Below are positions 16,356-25,791 of a DNA stretch of 43,960 bases, one piece after another. Location of the stretch: the NCBI GenBank assembly GCA_905194315.1, contig CAJJRX010000016.1:1-43960 (forward strand), in the 5' to 3' direction. Positions within the stretch are counted from its first letter, which is position 1, and the number at the start of each line of letters is the position of its first letter. This DNA comes from an uncultured Sutterella sp. Lineage in GTDB: Bacteria > Pseudomonadota > Gammaproteobacteria > Burkholderiales > Burkholderiaceae_F. Position numbers and translations under genes: made by a program. The notes beneath the pieces were generated by a model that saw only the letters and a program-made list of their open reading frames with translations, ran no database searches and was not told where the DNA came from.

Positions 16356-17093
16356 ATGGACAAAGATTATCTTCTGGCGATCGATACCGCCAATCAGACC
16401 TGCAGCGTGGCGCTCGCGCCGCTCGATGACTCCGGAGCCTGCCGCACGGTGAGCCGGCTCGTGGGCAACCGTCATGTGGAATTTCTTCTCGGCATGATCG
16501 ACGAGATGCTCAGTACGGCGGGCATCGGCAAGGATCGTATCGGTCTGGTGGCCTTCGGCCGGGGGCCGGGCTCCTTTACCGGCCTGCGGGTGGCCTGCGG
16601 GATGGCGCAGGGTTTTGCCTGGGGTTTCGGTGTGCAGCTCGCACAGATCAGCAATCTTGAGGCGGCCGCCCAGGCGCTCGCCACGGCGCACAACCTCCCT
16701 GACGGGATGCGCATTGCGGTGGTCAACGACGCACGTATGCACGAGATTTATGCCGGCGTCTTTGTGAGCCGCGGTCCCGGGAGACGTGTGGAAACCGCGC
16801 TCGAGGCGACACTTGTGAAGCCTGCAGCGCTTGGCGACTGGCTCCGTGAAGAGCGTGCCGCGACTGTTGCGGGAAGTGCACTGACGGAATATGCCGCTGA
16901 CATCACGCTGCCCGAAGGCATCCGCACGCTCCCCGAGCCCGGTGGGGATGAGCTCGTCGCTGCGATGAGCACCCTGGCGCTGCTCGATCGCGACGCCGGC
17001 CGGCTGGTGAGCCCCGAGCTCGCAGCACCGCTTTATATCCGTGACCGTGTGGCCCTGACGATTGATCAGCGCGCCCGCGGCGAAAAACTATGA
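16356..17093 (+). CDS. tsaB: tRNA threonylcarbamoyladenosine biosynthesis protein TsaB
   Basis: 245 residues from the ATG at 16356. TsaB is the non-catalytic scaffold of the TsaBDE complex that makes t6A37 in ANN-decoding tRNAs. Family motifs: LLAIDTANQTCSVAL at the N-terminus (ASKHA fold phosphate loop) and FGRGPGSFTGLRVACGMAQGFAWG at about 70-93. A longer frame from 16272 is unlikely, as it would overlap the promoter. Its stop overlaps the rimI start (ATGA), the common tsaB-rimI coupling. Confidence 0.95.
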   Translation: MDKDYLLAIDTANQTCSVALAPLDDSGACRTVSRLVGNRHVEFLLGMIDEMLSTAGIGKDRIGLVAFGRGPGSFTGLRVACGMAQGFAWGFGVQLAQISNLEAAAQALATAHNLPDGMRIAVVNDARMHEIYAGVFVSRGPGRRVETALEATLVKPAALGDWLREERAATVAGSALTEYAADITLPEGIRTLPEPGGDELVAAMSTLALLDRDAGRLVSPELAAPLYIRDRVALTIDQRARGEKL

Positions 17094-17542
17094 ACGGGCT
17101 CCTGATCCGGGCAATGGCCCCGGAGGACGTGCCCGAGCTTGTCCGCGGCGAGGCGCGTGTGGAGGAGTCCCCCTGGTCGAGACAGGACTTTCTGGACTGC
17201 TTCGGTGAAGGGTATGTGGCGCTGGTGGGCGAAGTGGCCGGGGAGATTGTCTCCTGGGGCGTGCTTCGCACCGTGCTCGATGAGGCGGAGCTGCATATCA
17301 TCGGCGTGATGCCCGAATGGCAGCGCCGGGGAATCGGGGAGGCGACATGCGCCGCACTTCTTGATAAGATGAGGGAAGCGGGGGCCACCCGCTGTTTTCT
17401 GGAGGTGCGCGAGAGCAATCTGCGCGCCCAGCGCCTCTACCGCAAACTGGGCTTTACGGTGGTGGGCCTGAGAAAAGATTATTACCGCAGCGGTGCGCAG
17501 CGCGAAAACGCTGTCATCATGCGCTACGAGAGGAACGAGTGA
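17090..17542 (+). CDS. rimI: Ribosomal-protein S18 alanine N-acetyltransferase RimI
   Basis: 150 residues, a single GNAT domain. RimI acetylates the N-terminal Ala of ribosomal protein S18. The acetyl-CoA loop reads IGVMPEWQRRGIGEATCAALLDKM (QRRGIG at about 83-88), and LEVRESNLRAQRLYRKLGF is the RimI-specific block that follows. Translation is coupled to tsaB by a 4-base overlap, and the next gene begins directly after its stop. Standard length. Confidence 0.94.
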   Translation: MNGLLIRAMAPEDVPELVRGEARVEESPWSRQDFLDCFGEGYVALVGEVAGEIVSWGVLRTVLDEAELHIIGVMPEWQRRGIGEATCAALLDKMREAGATRCFLEVRESNLRAQRLYRKLGFTVVGLRKDYYRSGAQRENAVIMRYERNE

Positions 17543-18424
17543 ATGTTGAGTGAGGACGTGAGCCGTCTCTGGGATGCAATGAAAATCGGTCCGCAATGGC
17601 TGTTGCGTACGACCGAGGCCGTTGACCGTCAGGCGGAAAGTGCGTCTCACGAGAGCGCGGCCGCTGCGGCGCCCCGGACGGCTGCGGCAAAAGCGGCTGC
17701 GCCGGCAGAGGTCCCGCGCCCGCACGAGCCCGTCCCCGCGGCTCAGTACACTGCACCGGCTGCGGCGGATCTCAAACCCGTGAAACCGGTGAGCCGCATC
17801 ACGCCCATTGCGCCCGAGGTGCTCGAGAAAATCGCCTCGGCCGGCTGGGAGACGCTCGCTGCCATCGCGGCAGAGTGCCGCGCCTGCGAAATGGGCTCAA
17901 CCCGGCAGCAGGTGGTGCTCGCAGACGGCACTGCGCCCTGCGGCTTTGTTGTCGTGGGCGAGGCGCCCGGACGCGAAGAGGATATTCAGGGGCTGCCCTT
18001 TGTCGGCAAGTCCGGTCAGCTTCTCACGGCGATGCTCAACGCCATCGGCATTGCACGCCCCGAAGGGGTCACCATTGTCAACGTTGTTAAATGCCGCCCG
18101 CCTGAAAACCGTGATCCCGCGCCGGAGGAACTTGCTCACTGTGCGGCCTACCTCAGACGGCAGCTCGAGCTGCTCAAACCCCGTGTGGTTCTGCTCACAG
18201 GGCGCTTTGCCATGATGGAGCTCCTCGGCCTCACTCCTGAGACAAGCATCTCCTCGCAGCGCGGCCGTGTGCATGAGGTGAACTGGCAGGGGCTGACATT
18301 CAAGGCCGTGGTCACCTACCATCCCTCCTATCTGCTGCGCCGTCCGCAGGAAAAGGCCAAAGCCTGGGACGATCTGCTCCTTCTGAAAGGGGCACTGCGC
18401 GCTGAGGGACTTTTAAAAGACTAA
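17543..18424 (+). CDS. Type-4 uracil-DNA glycosylase with iron-sulphur cluster
   Basis: 293 residues. The catalytic domain (about 90-293) removes uracil from DNA. The four cluster cysteines are visible: Cys112 and Cys115 in ECRACEMG, Cys184 in VVKCRPP and Cys200 in LAHC. Catalytic motifs are GEAPGREEDIQGLPFVG (about 139-155) and the late YHPSYLLRR. The first 80 residues are an Ala/Pro-rich low-complexity leader, as in many betaproteobacterial members. The ATG abuts the rimI stop, so the three genes tsaB, rimI and this one are translationally linked, a frequent arrangement in Burkholderiales. Confidence 0.94.
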   Translation: MLSEDVSRLWDAMKIGPQWLLRTTEAVDRQAESASHESAAAAAPRTAAAKAAAPAEVPRPHEPVPAAQYTAPAAADLKPVKPVSRITPIAPEVLEKIASAGWETLAAIAAECRACEMGSTRQQVVLADGTAPCGFVVVGEAPGREEDIQGLPFVGKSGQLLTAMLNAIGIARPEGVTIVNVVKCRPPENRDPAPEELAHCAAYLRRQLELLKPRVVLLTGRFAMMELLGLTPETSISSQRGRVHEVNWQGLTFKAVVTYHPSYLLRRPQEKAKAWDDLLLLKGALRAEGLLKD

Positions 18425-18472
18425 ACCGATGGAATTTTCGCACGGGCGAACCCGCCCGCGTGCTGCAGGACT

Positions 18473-18781
18473 ATGTCAGACACAGACCGACTCCCTTCCG
18501 AGAAAGCCGCCTATCACAAGGCGCTTTCAACATGCAACCGTGAGGCCGCCGTCACGCTCGGTGTGGCCCTTTTTCTTACTGTGTTTTTCTGGGCGGCGAT
18601 TGCCGTCTTCGGCGAGCGCTCCGCCGCCTGGTGGGGAATGCCCGTCTGGTTCTGGCTCTCCTGCATCGGCGGTTATGTGTTGAGCGTTGTGCTTTCTCTC
18701 TGGATGACCCGGTGCGTTTTTACCGAGGTGGATTTCGAGGCGGCCGAGAAGCTCTCGGAAAGCGAGGAGGGTGAGTCGTGA
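18473..18781 (+). CDS. yhdT: YhdT (DUF997) small membrane protein
   Basis: 102 residues with two membrane segments (about 26-46 and 57-80), the second followed by LWMTRCVFTEVDFE. YhdT-type proteins almost always precede the pantothenate symporter PanF and are thought to assist it; their exact role is unknown. Its stop overlaps the panF start by 4 bases (GTGA), showing translational coupling. Confidence 0.85.
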   Translation: MSDTDRLPSEKAAYHKALSTCNREAAVTLGVALFLTVFFWAAIAVFGERSAAWWGMPVWFWLSCIGGYVLSVVLSLWMTRCVFTEVDFEAAEKLSESEEGES

Positions 18782-20271
18782 TTCTCCTGCCGCTTCTTCT
18801 CTTTTTAGCCGCCCTTGTGGCGGTGAGCTTTTTTGCAGAGCGTCACGGTACGCGCCACGCCTTTACCTCACGGTACTTTCTGGGTGACAGAACGCTTAAC
18901 GGTTTCGTGCTTGCGATGACGCTCGTGGCGACCTACGGCAGTGTGAGCTCCTTTGTCTCGGGCCCCGGCATTGCCTGGAACCTCGGGCTCGGCTGGGTCG
19001 TCTTTGCCGCGCCGCAGATTATCGCAGGGTTTCTTATTCTCGGCGTGGCCGGCAAGAAACTTGCCCTTGTCTCACGTGCCACCGGCGCGCTCACTGTTGT
19101 GGACGTGATCCGTGCCCGCTACGGCCGCCGGCCGCTCGCCCGGGCGCTTGCCCTGATGCTCTCTGTGCTCATGCTCGTCTTTTTCACCACGATGATTGTC
19201 GGGCAGTTTATCGGCGGGGCGCAGATTTTCTCACAGGCCGCGGGCATCGACTACCGCGCGGCACTCCTGCTTTTCGGCTGCGTGACGGTGCTCTATACGG
19301 CGTTTGGCGGTTTTCGTGCCGTCGCCTTTACCGATATGCTCTGCGCAATACTGATGCTCACGGGCATGTTTCTGCTCGGCGCTCAGATTCTCTCCGAGGT
19401 GGGCGGTTTTCTGCCGGTGATGGAAAAGCTCTCGGCGCTCGCCCCGCGGGGACCGGGCAGCGAAGGCGCAATGATGAGCCCCACCGCGGGCGGCGCCCTC
19501 GGTCTGCCGCTGCTTTTCTCCTCCTGGGTGCTTGTGGGCTTTGGCACGCTCGGTCTGCCGCAGTCGGCAGTGCGCTGCATGAGTTACAAAACGAGCGCCG
19601 ACCTCAACCGCGCGATCGTGATTTCGACTGCGGTCTGCGGGGCGCTGATGATCGGCATGCCGCTGCTCGGGGTGATGATGAGAGCGGTGATGGATGTGCC
19701 GCTTGAGAGCCTCGGCACCACCGATGCCATCATGCCCGCGTATATTGCCACGCATATGTCGCCCGTTTTTGCCGGTGTGACGCTGATCGGTCCGCTTGCG
19801 GCTACGATGTCCACCGTAAGTTCCCTGCTTCTTGCGGCATCTTCTGCTATTGTTAAGGATCTGCTGCTGATGTGGCGGCCCGACTGGGAGAGCAGGGCGC
19901 CGGTGACGCTCACGCGCACGACCAGGGCGATCACGGCGCTGCTTGGCCTGAGCGCTCTGGTGCTCGCGATCTGGCCTCTGGATGTTGTCGCCTGGATTAA
20001 CCTTTTTGCTTTCGGCGGGCTGGAGCTTGCGTTCCTGCTGCCGCTCATCGGCGGACTGTTCTGGCGTCGCGCAAGCGCCTTCGGGGCGATGGCGGGGGTT
20101 GTCAGCGGAATCGGGCTCTATCTGCTTGTGAGCATTCTGAAGATTCCGACAGCAGGCCTGCACGCGATCGTGCCCGCGATGGGGCTTTCCATCGTGGTGT
20201 TTGTCGCCGCATCACTCACAGGACCGAAAGATAAACACTCACTGGAGAAATTTTTCCCGCCTCGAACGTAA
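18778..20271 (+). CDS. panF: Sodium/pantothenate symporter PanF
   Basis: 497 residues, about 13 membrane segments, of the sodium:solute symporter family (SSS). PanF imports pantothenate, the precursor of coenzyme A, with sodium. Family marks are TSRYFLGDRTLNGFVLAMTLVATYGSVSSFVSGPG-type N-terminal helices and TMSTVSSLLLAASSAIVKDL, which carries the sodium-site serines. GTG start at 18778 overlaps yhdT. The link to yhdT, and the demand for CoA by the acyl-CoA synthetases in this window, support pantothenate as substrate. Confidence 0.93.
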   Translation: MILLPLLLFLAALVAVSFFAERHGTRHAFTSRYFLGDRTLNGFVLAMTLVATYGSVSSFVSGPGIAWNLGLGWVVFAAPQIIAGFLILGVAGKKLALVSRATGALTVVDVIRARYGRRPLARALALMLSVLMLVFFTTMIVGQFIGGAQIFSQAAGIDYRAALLLFGCVTVLYTAFGGFRAVAFTDMLCAILMLTGMFLLGAQILSEVGGFLPVMEKLSALAPRGPGSEGAMMSPTAGGALGLPLLFSSWVLVGFGTLGLPQSAVRCMSYKTSADLNRAIVISTAVCGALMIGMPLLGVMMRAVMDVPLESLGTTDAIMPAYIATHMSPVFAGVTLIGPLAATMSTVSSLLLAASSAIVKDLLLMWRPDWESRAPVTLTRTTRAITALLGLSALVLAIWPLDVVAWINLFAFGGLELAFLLPLIGGLFWRRASAFGAMAGVVSGIGLYLLVSILKIPTAGLHAIVPAMGLSIVVFVAASLTGPKDKHSLEKFFPPRT

Positions 20272-20315
20272 AGCGTTCAGTGCGCGGCACAGAGAAACCA
20301 CACACAGGAGAGCTC

Positions 20316-21971
20316 ATGGGCATTCTTATCCAAATCATCGGCGCTGTTGCTCTGCTTGTCTGGGGAACCCATTCCATCCGGACGGGGATGTTTCGCACGT
20401 TCGGTGACCAGTTGAGACGGTGGCTGGCGAGAAATCTCAGTAACCGCCTCTCGGCGTTTCTCGCCGGCATGGGGCTCTCGATGATGCTGCAGAGCTCGAC
20501 AGCGAGTGCGCTTGTGGTCTCGAGCTTTCAGAAAAAGGGGCTGGTGACGACGGCCATCGCGCTCTGCTCCGTGCTTGGTGCGGACCTCGGGAGTGCGCTG
20601 ATGGTGCGGGTGCTCAGTCTGGATATCGGTGCGCTCACGCCGCTGCTGCTTTTTGCCGGCGTTGTGCTCTACCTCAAGAAAGAGCGCCAGGCCTCGGGGC
20701 AGTTCGGGCTGATTCTGCTCGGGCTCGCGTTTGTGATGATGGCGCTCAGAATGATTTCCACCGCCACGGCACCGCTCAAGCAGATGCCTGAGCTCATTGG
20801 CCTCTTTGAGCAGCTCGCGAACTGGCCTCTGCTTGCGGTACTCGCCGGCATGGTCATGGCGCTTGTGTGCTTCTCATCGCTTGCCGTGGTGATGATTACC
20901 GCGGGGACGGTGGCCGCTGATGTGGTCAGCCCCACGGCCGCCCTCTGGGTGGTGCTCGGTGCCAACCTCGGGAGCGCCTTTCTTGCCGTGATCACCACCT
21001 GGGGCTCGAGCAACATGGCCCGTCGTGCTCCCACGGGCAACTGTCTTTTCCGCATCGGCGCCTTTGTCTTCGGCACCATCCTCGTGCTCGCCTTCCCGAA
21101 TGCGCTCGCCCGCTTTGCGGCGATCGACGGCGGCATCATCTACTTTCATATTCTCTTTAACGGCGTGGCAGGCATCGTAGGCGCATTCAGCGTCAGAACC
21201 ATGGCCCGGATCGTGGAGATGTGGCTGCCGGCCAAATCGATGGCCGAAGAGGACGAGGGGGCGATCCGGCTTCTCACCCGCGAGAGTCTGTTTTCCGCCC
21301 AGACCGCGCTTGAAGGCTGCCGGCAGGAGATTATTCACAGCGTGGAGCTGCTCTCGCGCTTCTGGGCTGACATGAATGAGCTGCTCACCCGCAATCCGGA
21401 TTTCGGGGATATTCAGCTCATGCGTGAGCGCAAGAAAATGCTCAACAACCGCTCCCAGGCCATCACGCGCTACATGACCGAGGTGCTGCAGATGACGCTC
21501 TCGGGCACTGAGGCGCAGCAATGGCAGCGGCTTCGCAATGCCAACGGCACACTGGAGTTTGCCACGCGCGTGGCGGACATCGCCTACAAGCAGCTCGCGC
21601 GCAAGAAGTGTCTCTACAACCGCTTTTTCTCGCACGAGGGCGAGCGTGAGCTCACTGTGCTGCATGCACGCATTGCGCATAACCTTGAGGTGCTGCTGCA
21701 GTTTCTGCAGACCGACAGCCCCGAGGAGCAGGAGGAGGCGCTCAAGTGGCTGCGCAACGAAAAGTCGCTTCTTGTGGCGACTGACTTCTCACTGCTTGAG
21801 CGTCACGTCAAGCGTGTCACCGCCGGGGACTCCGAGGCGATGGAAACCAGCGCTCTGCACGTGGACCTGCTCACCGTGTTCCGTCGCTTCAATCATCTGA
21901 TCTGCTCGGTGGCCACATTCCACACACCTGAGGAAAAGGGACTCGACGCGGAGGATCCGCTCATCATCTGA
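20316..21971 (+). CDS. Na/Pi cotransporter family protein with PhoU-like tail
   Basis: 551 residues from the ATG at 20316, preceded by AGGAG at 6-base spacing; the upstream GTG at 20280 is rejected. The N-terminal half (about 1-310) has repeated hydrophobic segments with the Na/Pi-II signature MLQSSTASALVVSS (about 48-61) and a degenerate second copy. Residues about 330-551 are a soluble, helix-rich domain resembling PhoU-like tails that regulate these carriers. E. coli YjbB is the closest well-known type and exports or exchanges phosphate. It is the last gene of the tsaB run, 44 bases after panF. Confidence 0.88.
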   Translation: MGILIQIIGAVALLVWGTHSIRTGMFRTFGDQLRRWLARNLSNRLSAFLAGMGLSMMLQSSTASALVVSSFQKKGLVTTAIALCSVLGADLGSALMVRVLSLDIGALTPLLLFAGVVLYLKKERQASGQFGLILLGLAFVMMALRMISTATAPLKQMPELIGLFEQLANWPLLAVLAGMVMALVCFSSLAVVMITAGTVAADVVSPTAALWVVLGANLGSAFLAVITTWGSSNMARRAPTGNCLFRIGAFVFGTILVLAFPNALARFAAIDGGIIYFHILFNGVAGIVGAFSVRTMARIVEMWLPAKSMAEEDEGAIRLLTRESLFSAQTALEGCRQEIIHSVELLSRFWADMNELLTRNPDFGDIQLMRERKKMLNNRSQAITRYMTEVLQMTLSGTEAQQWQRLRNANGTLEFATRVADIAYKQLARKKCLYNRFFSHEGERELTVLHARIAHNLEVLLQFLQTDSPEEQEEALKWLRNEKSLLVATDFSLLERHVKRVTAGDSEAMETSALHVDLLTVFRRFNHLICSVATFHTPEEKGLDAEDPLII

Positions 21972-22021
21972 CGGGCTCGCATCAGCGCTCGCGTTATCAC
22001 GCTTTTTTCACGCTTTATTGA

Positions 22022-22036
22022 TGAGAATCAAACTCA
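22022..22036. promoter_or_regulatory. Fur-box-like site 1 upstream of porin
   Basis: TGAGAAT-C-AAACTCA, a 7-1-7 arrangement close to the Fur consensus TGATAATNATTATCA, about 190 bases before the porin start. Confidence 0.45.
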
Positions 22037-22147
22037 TTTACAGAGAATTAATAAACCGTTTGTCCTTAATAAACGCACATTCTGCTTAGGTTACAGGTGT
22101 TTTCGAGAGGGCGTTTGCGGCCCGTAAAAAGTTGTTGTTTTTGCAAA

Positions 22148-22162
22148 TAAAAATTATTCTCA
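22148..22162. promoter_or_regulatory. Fur-box-like site 2 at the porin promoter
   Basis: TAAAAAT-T-ATTCTCA, i.e. TGAGAATAATTTTTA on the minus strand. It ends 15 bases before a TATAGT -10 element at 22178-22183, where a bound repressor would block polymerase. Confidence 0.45.
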
Positions 22163-22223
22163 ATAACAGAAAAAGAGTATAGTGAAACCCTCTCTTATGA
22201 CTTACATCATTTGAAGGATGATC

Positions 22224-23312
22224 ATGAGAACAACAACGAAGTTAGCCGTTCTCGCCGCGATGACGGGCATGGCGTTTTCGGCCTCTGCCGCCTCTGTGAC
22301 GCTCTACGGTTCCGTCTCCACCGGTCTGGTTGTGACGCACACCCCCTCGCACAACGCTGACGGCGAAAAGGTTTCCTCCAAGACCTCCTATGCGATGGAA
22401 AGCGGCTGGTACGGTGACTCGAACTGGGGACTCACCGGCAGCGAAGAACTCGCCAACGGCTGGAAAGCGGGCTTCACGCTCGAGAGCAATTTCGCATCGG
22501 ATACGGGTGAGCTTGGCGAAGAGGGTCGCCTCTTTGACTCCCAGTCCTACCTCTCGATCGGCAACGACACGGTGACGTTTGTCGCCGGCCGTATCGGTGC
22601 GCTCTCCTCGGGTGGCGGCGACTTCGACCTTCTGGGCGGTTTTGACCCGATGGAGGCCAAGTTCGGTATCGGCGGTATGGGGCTTTTTGCCTCGCGTGAC
22701 CTGGTGGCCAACAACGCGCTTGCCGCGGTTGTGACCCCTGTTGAAGGTCTCACGCTCGCCGGCGCCGTCTCGAGCGGTGTGGAAACCGACGCGGGTGAAT
22801 GGTCTGATAACGTTCACTACTATGCACTCGGTGCAAACTACGCCGTTGACGCCTTTGCCGCCTCGCTCATTGCCGAGCGCGTCACGCTGCCTGAAGCGGA
22901 TGATCAGGACTTCTACTCGCTCGGTCTCTCCTACGACTTCGGCTTTGTCAAGCCGATGTTTGCCTATCAGCACGGCAAGCACGTGGGCGTGTCCATGAAC
23001 AGCACGTTTGAGATTCTCGAAGATATCGAACGCATCAAGGCCGATTCGTTCCTTGTTGGTGCCACGGCGCCGCTTGCCGGCGGCAACCTGATGGTGAGCT
23101 ACCAGTACTTCACCGGCAAGGGTGATGTGAGCGGTGCCAAGGGCAAGGCACAGGCTTTCGGCGTTGCCTACGACTATCCGCTCTCCAAGCGTACGAGCGT
23201 CTTCACCGGTGCCACCTGGGCCAAGGGCAGCAAAGCGCTTGACAAGGACAATGCCGGTACGGAAGCCTTCAACCAGTACACCTTCGGTGTCGGTCTGAAG
23301 CACACGTTCTGA
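22224..23312 (+). CDS. General bacterial porin (GBP family)
   Basis: 362 residues from the ATG at 22224; AAGG at 22214-22217 gives 6-base spacing, whereas the ATG at 22218 is too close. Signal peptide MRTTTKLAVLAAMTGMAFSA with cleavage after SASA, then the betaproteobacterial porin start SVTLYGSVSTGLVV. DSNWGLTGSEELANGWKAGFTLES is the conserved GSEDLGNGLKA-type block. A C-terminal Phe (GLKHTF) marks a beta-barrel. It forms a trimeric 16-stranded diffusion pore. A -10 box lies about 41 bases upstream, flanked by two Fur-like sites, which hints at iron-dependent control. Confidence 0.95.
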   Translation: MRTTTKLAVLAAMTGMAFSASAASVTLYGSVSTGLVVTHTPSHNADGEKVSSKTSYAMESGWYGDSNWGLTGSEELANGWKAGFTLESNFASDTGELGEEGRLFDSQSYLSIGNDTVTFVAGRIGALSSGGGDFDLLGGFDPMEAKFGIGGMGLFASRDLVANNALAAVVTPVEGLTLAGAVSSGVETDAGEWSDNVHYYALGANYAVDAFAASLIAERVTLPEADDQDFYSLGLSYDFGFVKPMFAYQHGKHVGVSMNSTFEILEDIERIKADSFLVGATAPLAGGNLMVSYQYFTGKGDVSGAKGKAQAFGVAYDYPLSKRTSVFTGATWAKGSKALDKDNAGTEAFNQYTFGVGLKHTF

Positions 23313-23356
23313 TATGTCTGACGGGCCGGAGCGCGCTCCGGCTCTGAGAGCACGCC

Positions 23357-23394
23357 GCCTGATGAGGGTTTTGCAGGAGTCGCCCTCATCAGGC
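23357..23394 (+). terminator. Hairpins after the porin gene
   Basis: Perfect 12-bp stem GCCTGATGAGGG/CCCTCATCAGGC with a 14-base loop. It is preceded by an 18-base perfect palindrome GCCGGAGCGCGCTCCGGC at 23325-23342. Neither has a long T-run, yet position favours 3'-end formation of the porin message. Confidence 0.6.
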
Positions 23395-23457
23395 ACTTAT
23401 CCCTCAAAGCCTCCCGCCGCCATTCCGGTCTCCGAGACAGAGAATTCAGAAACAGCT

Positions 23458-23997
23458 ATGCCGCAGGAACCAAAAATCAGGAAGACGCGTACCAACGGCC
23501 GCGCGACGCGCGCCAAAATTCTTCGTGCCGCTGCCGACATTATTCTGCACTCAGGCACGGACTACCTTTCGATTGACCGCGTGATCGAGAAAGCGGAAAT
23601 CAGCAAAGGTGCTTTTATGTACCACTTTCCCACCCGTCGCGCACTGATTGCAGCGCTCGCCGCCTATACGGCTGCGTCGGTCGAGGCGCCTGCCGAACGG
23701 CTTCTCGGACGCACCTCGTCCGTGAGCGAACAGCGGGAGCGTGTTGAAGAGGCACTCCTCATCCTGACGGCACTGCTTCTCGCGGACTCGCATCACAAAG
23801 AGGATCTCGCCCCGCTCTCAGCGGCGCTGAGCGCACATTTCACGCTCGAGAACGGCAGTCCCCGGAGCGCGGCAGAGATTGCGAAAATGCTCCTCTCGCA
23901 CACCGTTGCCATGCACAGACGCCTTGATGTTGGTCTCATTGAGGCGGCGACGGCCGAAGAGATCTCGGCGGCGCTTCTAGAGAAGGAAGGCTGAAAA
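23458..23997 (+). CDS. TetR-family transcriptional regulator
   Basis: About 179 residues from the ATG at 23458 to the TGA near 23992. The N-terminal DNA-binding domain shows TRAKILRAAADIILHSG, then the helix-turn-helix SIDRVIEKAEISKGAFMYHFPTR with the invariant KGAxxYHF block (about 48-56). The ligand domain is not diagnostic. The frame is open further upstream to 23314, but that would run through the porin terminator hairpins. Downstream of the porin and in the same direction; its target is unknown. TetR proteins bind palindromes, so it is one candidate for the palindromes described here, without direct evidence. Confidence 0.88.
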
Positions 23998-24007
23998 GCT
24001 GAAAAAC

Positions 24008-24038
24008 AAAACCCGGCGGTTTGAAACCGTCGGGTTTT
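24008..24038. terminator. Bidirectional terminator between tetR and guaA
   Basis: AAAACCCG-G-CGGTTT pairs with AAACCG-T-CGGGTTTT. T-rich on both exits (TTTTGTGTTT plus; TTTTGTTTTTC minus), serving the two convergent genes. Confidence 0.88.
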
Positions 24039-24056
24039 GTGTTTATCGGGGAGGGG

Positions 24057-25622
24057 TTATTCCCATTCGATCGTGGCAGGCGGCTTGCCGCTCACGTCGT
24101 AGACAACGCGGTTGATGCCCTGGACCTCATTGATGATGCGGTTGGAGACCTTCCCGAGAAGCTCGTAGGGGAGGTGGCTCCAGTGAGCCGTCATGAAGTC
24201 GGAGGTTTCCACGCAGCGCAGGCTCACCACGTAGTCGTACGTGCGGCCGTCGCCCATCACACCGACGCTCTTGACGGGGAGGAAGACCACGAAGGCCTGG
24301 CTCACCTTGTCGTAGAGACCGGCGGCACGCAGCTCTTCAATAAAGATGGCATCCGCCTCACGCAGAAGGTCGGCATACTCGCGTTTGACTTCGCCGAGGA
24401 TGCGCACCCCGAGACCGGGGCCGGGGAACGGGTGACGGTAAACCATTTCAGGAGGCAGACCGAGCGCGATACCGAGTTCGCGCACTTCGTCCTTGAAGAG
24501 GCCGCGCAGCGGTTCAAGAAGTTTGAGGTGCAGCGTGTCGGGGAGACCGCCCACATTGTGGTGGCTCTTGATCGTCTTGGCCTTCTTTGTCTTGGCACCG
24601 GCCGATTCGATCACGTCAGGATAGATCGTGCCCTGGGCAAGCCACTTGGCGCTCGTGAGTTTGCTCGCTTCCTCCTGGAAGATTTCCACAAACACGCGGC
24701 CGATCGTCTTGCGCTTCTGCTCGGGATCGGTGATACCGGCAAGTTCGCCCATAAAGCGGTCCACGGCGTCAACGACGATGAGCTTGAGGCCCATGTTCTT
24801 TTCAAAGGTTTCGCGGACCTGTTCGCGTTCGTTCTTGCGCAGCAGACCGTTGTCGACGAACACGCAGGTGAGCTGCTTGCCGATGGCGCGGTGAATGAGC
24901 GCGGCGCACACGGAGCTGTCCACGCCGCCCGAGAGACCGAGGATGACCTCTTCGTCGCCCACCTGGGCGCGGATGGCTTCGATTGCTTCGGCCACATAGT
25001 CGCCCATGACCCAGTCAGGTTCGCACTTGCAGATATCAAGCACAAAGCGGTTGAGCATGTCGCGGCCCTTCACCGTATGGGTCACTTCGGGGTGGAACTG
25101 CACCGCGTAGAACTGGCGTTCTTCGTTGAACATCCCGGCGATCGGGCAGGAGGGGGTGGAGGCCATCACCTTGAAGCCCGACGGCAGTGCCGTGACCTTG
25201 TCACCGTGGCTCATCCACACCTTGAGCATGCCGTAGCCCTCGGGGGTTCTGAAGTCTTCAATCCCCTCGAGCAGACGGCTGTGACCGTGGGCGCGCACTT
25301 CGGCATAGCCGAACTCGCGCTTGCTGCCGCCCTCGACCTTGCCGCCGAGCTGCTGAGCCATGGTCTGCATGCCGTAGCAGATGCCGAGCACGGGCACGCC
25401 GGCGGTGAACACCGCGGGGCTCGCCTGGTCATTGCTTTCCTCATAGGCACTCATGTGAGAGCCTGAGAGAATGATGCCCTTGGGGTTGAACTCTTTAATG
25501 AATTCAGCCGACACATCATTGGGATGGACTTCGCAGTAAACATGGGCTTCCCGGACACGGCGGGCGATGAGCTGCGTCACCTGGCTGCCGAAGTCAAGAA
25601 TAAGAATACGATCGTGAGACAT
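24057..25622 (-). CDS. guaA: GMP synthase (glutamine-hydrolysing)
   Basis: 521 residues, standard length. It converts XMP to GMP with glutamine and ATP. The class I amidotransferase domain (about 1-195) has nucleophile Cys82 in GICYGMQ and catalytic His in QFHPEVTHT. The ATP-pyrophosphatase domain begins at LGLSGGVDSSVCAALIH (PP-loop, about 228), and the dimerisation domain ends in the invariant PPATIEWE. It lies 230 bases downstream of guaB; the usual guaBA order is kept, but a terminator separates the two. Confidence 0.98.
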   Translation of the reverse strand: MSHDRILILDFGSQVTQLIARRVREAHVYCEVHPNDVSAEFIKEFNPKGIILSGSHMSAYEESNDQASPAVFTAGVPVLGICYGMQTMAQQLGGKVEGGSKREFGYAEVRAHGHSRLLEGIEDFRTPEGYGMLKVWMSHGDKVTALPSGFKVMASTPSCPIAGMFNEERQFYAVQFHPEVTHTVKGRDMLNRFVLDICKCEPDWVMGDYVAEAIEAIRAQVGDEEVILGLSGGVDSSVCAALIHRAIGKQLTCVFVDNGLLRKNEREQVRETFEKNMGLKLIVVDAVDRFMGELAGITDPEQKRKTIGRVFVEIFQEEASKLTSAKWLAQGTIYPDVIESAGAKTKKAKTIKSHHNVGGLPDTLHLKLLEPLRGLFKDEVRELGIALGLPPEMVYRHPFPGPGLGVRILGEVKREYADLLREADAIFIEELRAAGLYDKVSQAFVVFLPVKSVGVMGDGRTYDYVVSLRCVETSDFMTAHWSHLPYELLGKVSNRIINEVQGINRVVYDVSGKPPATIEWE

Positions 25623-25791
25623 TAGTGAGATCCGTCAAAGTGGCGTCCGGCGGCGCGTTCAGGTAAGCGCTCCGGGCGCGGAATAGTGCGTAAAGAGCGG
25701 GCCGGCAGGTCGCACTGCGCAAAGGGTGCCGGCGTGCGCAAAAAGTTTAACAAATATCAGCGTTTCGGGCGCACAAAACAGAGGAAGAAAA

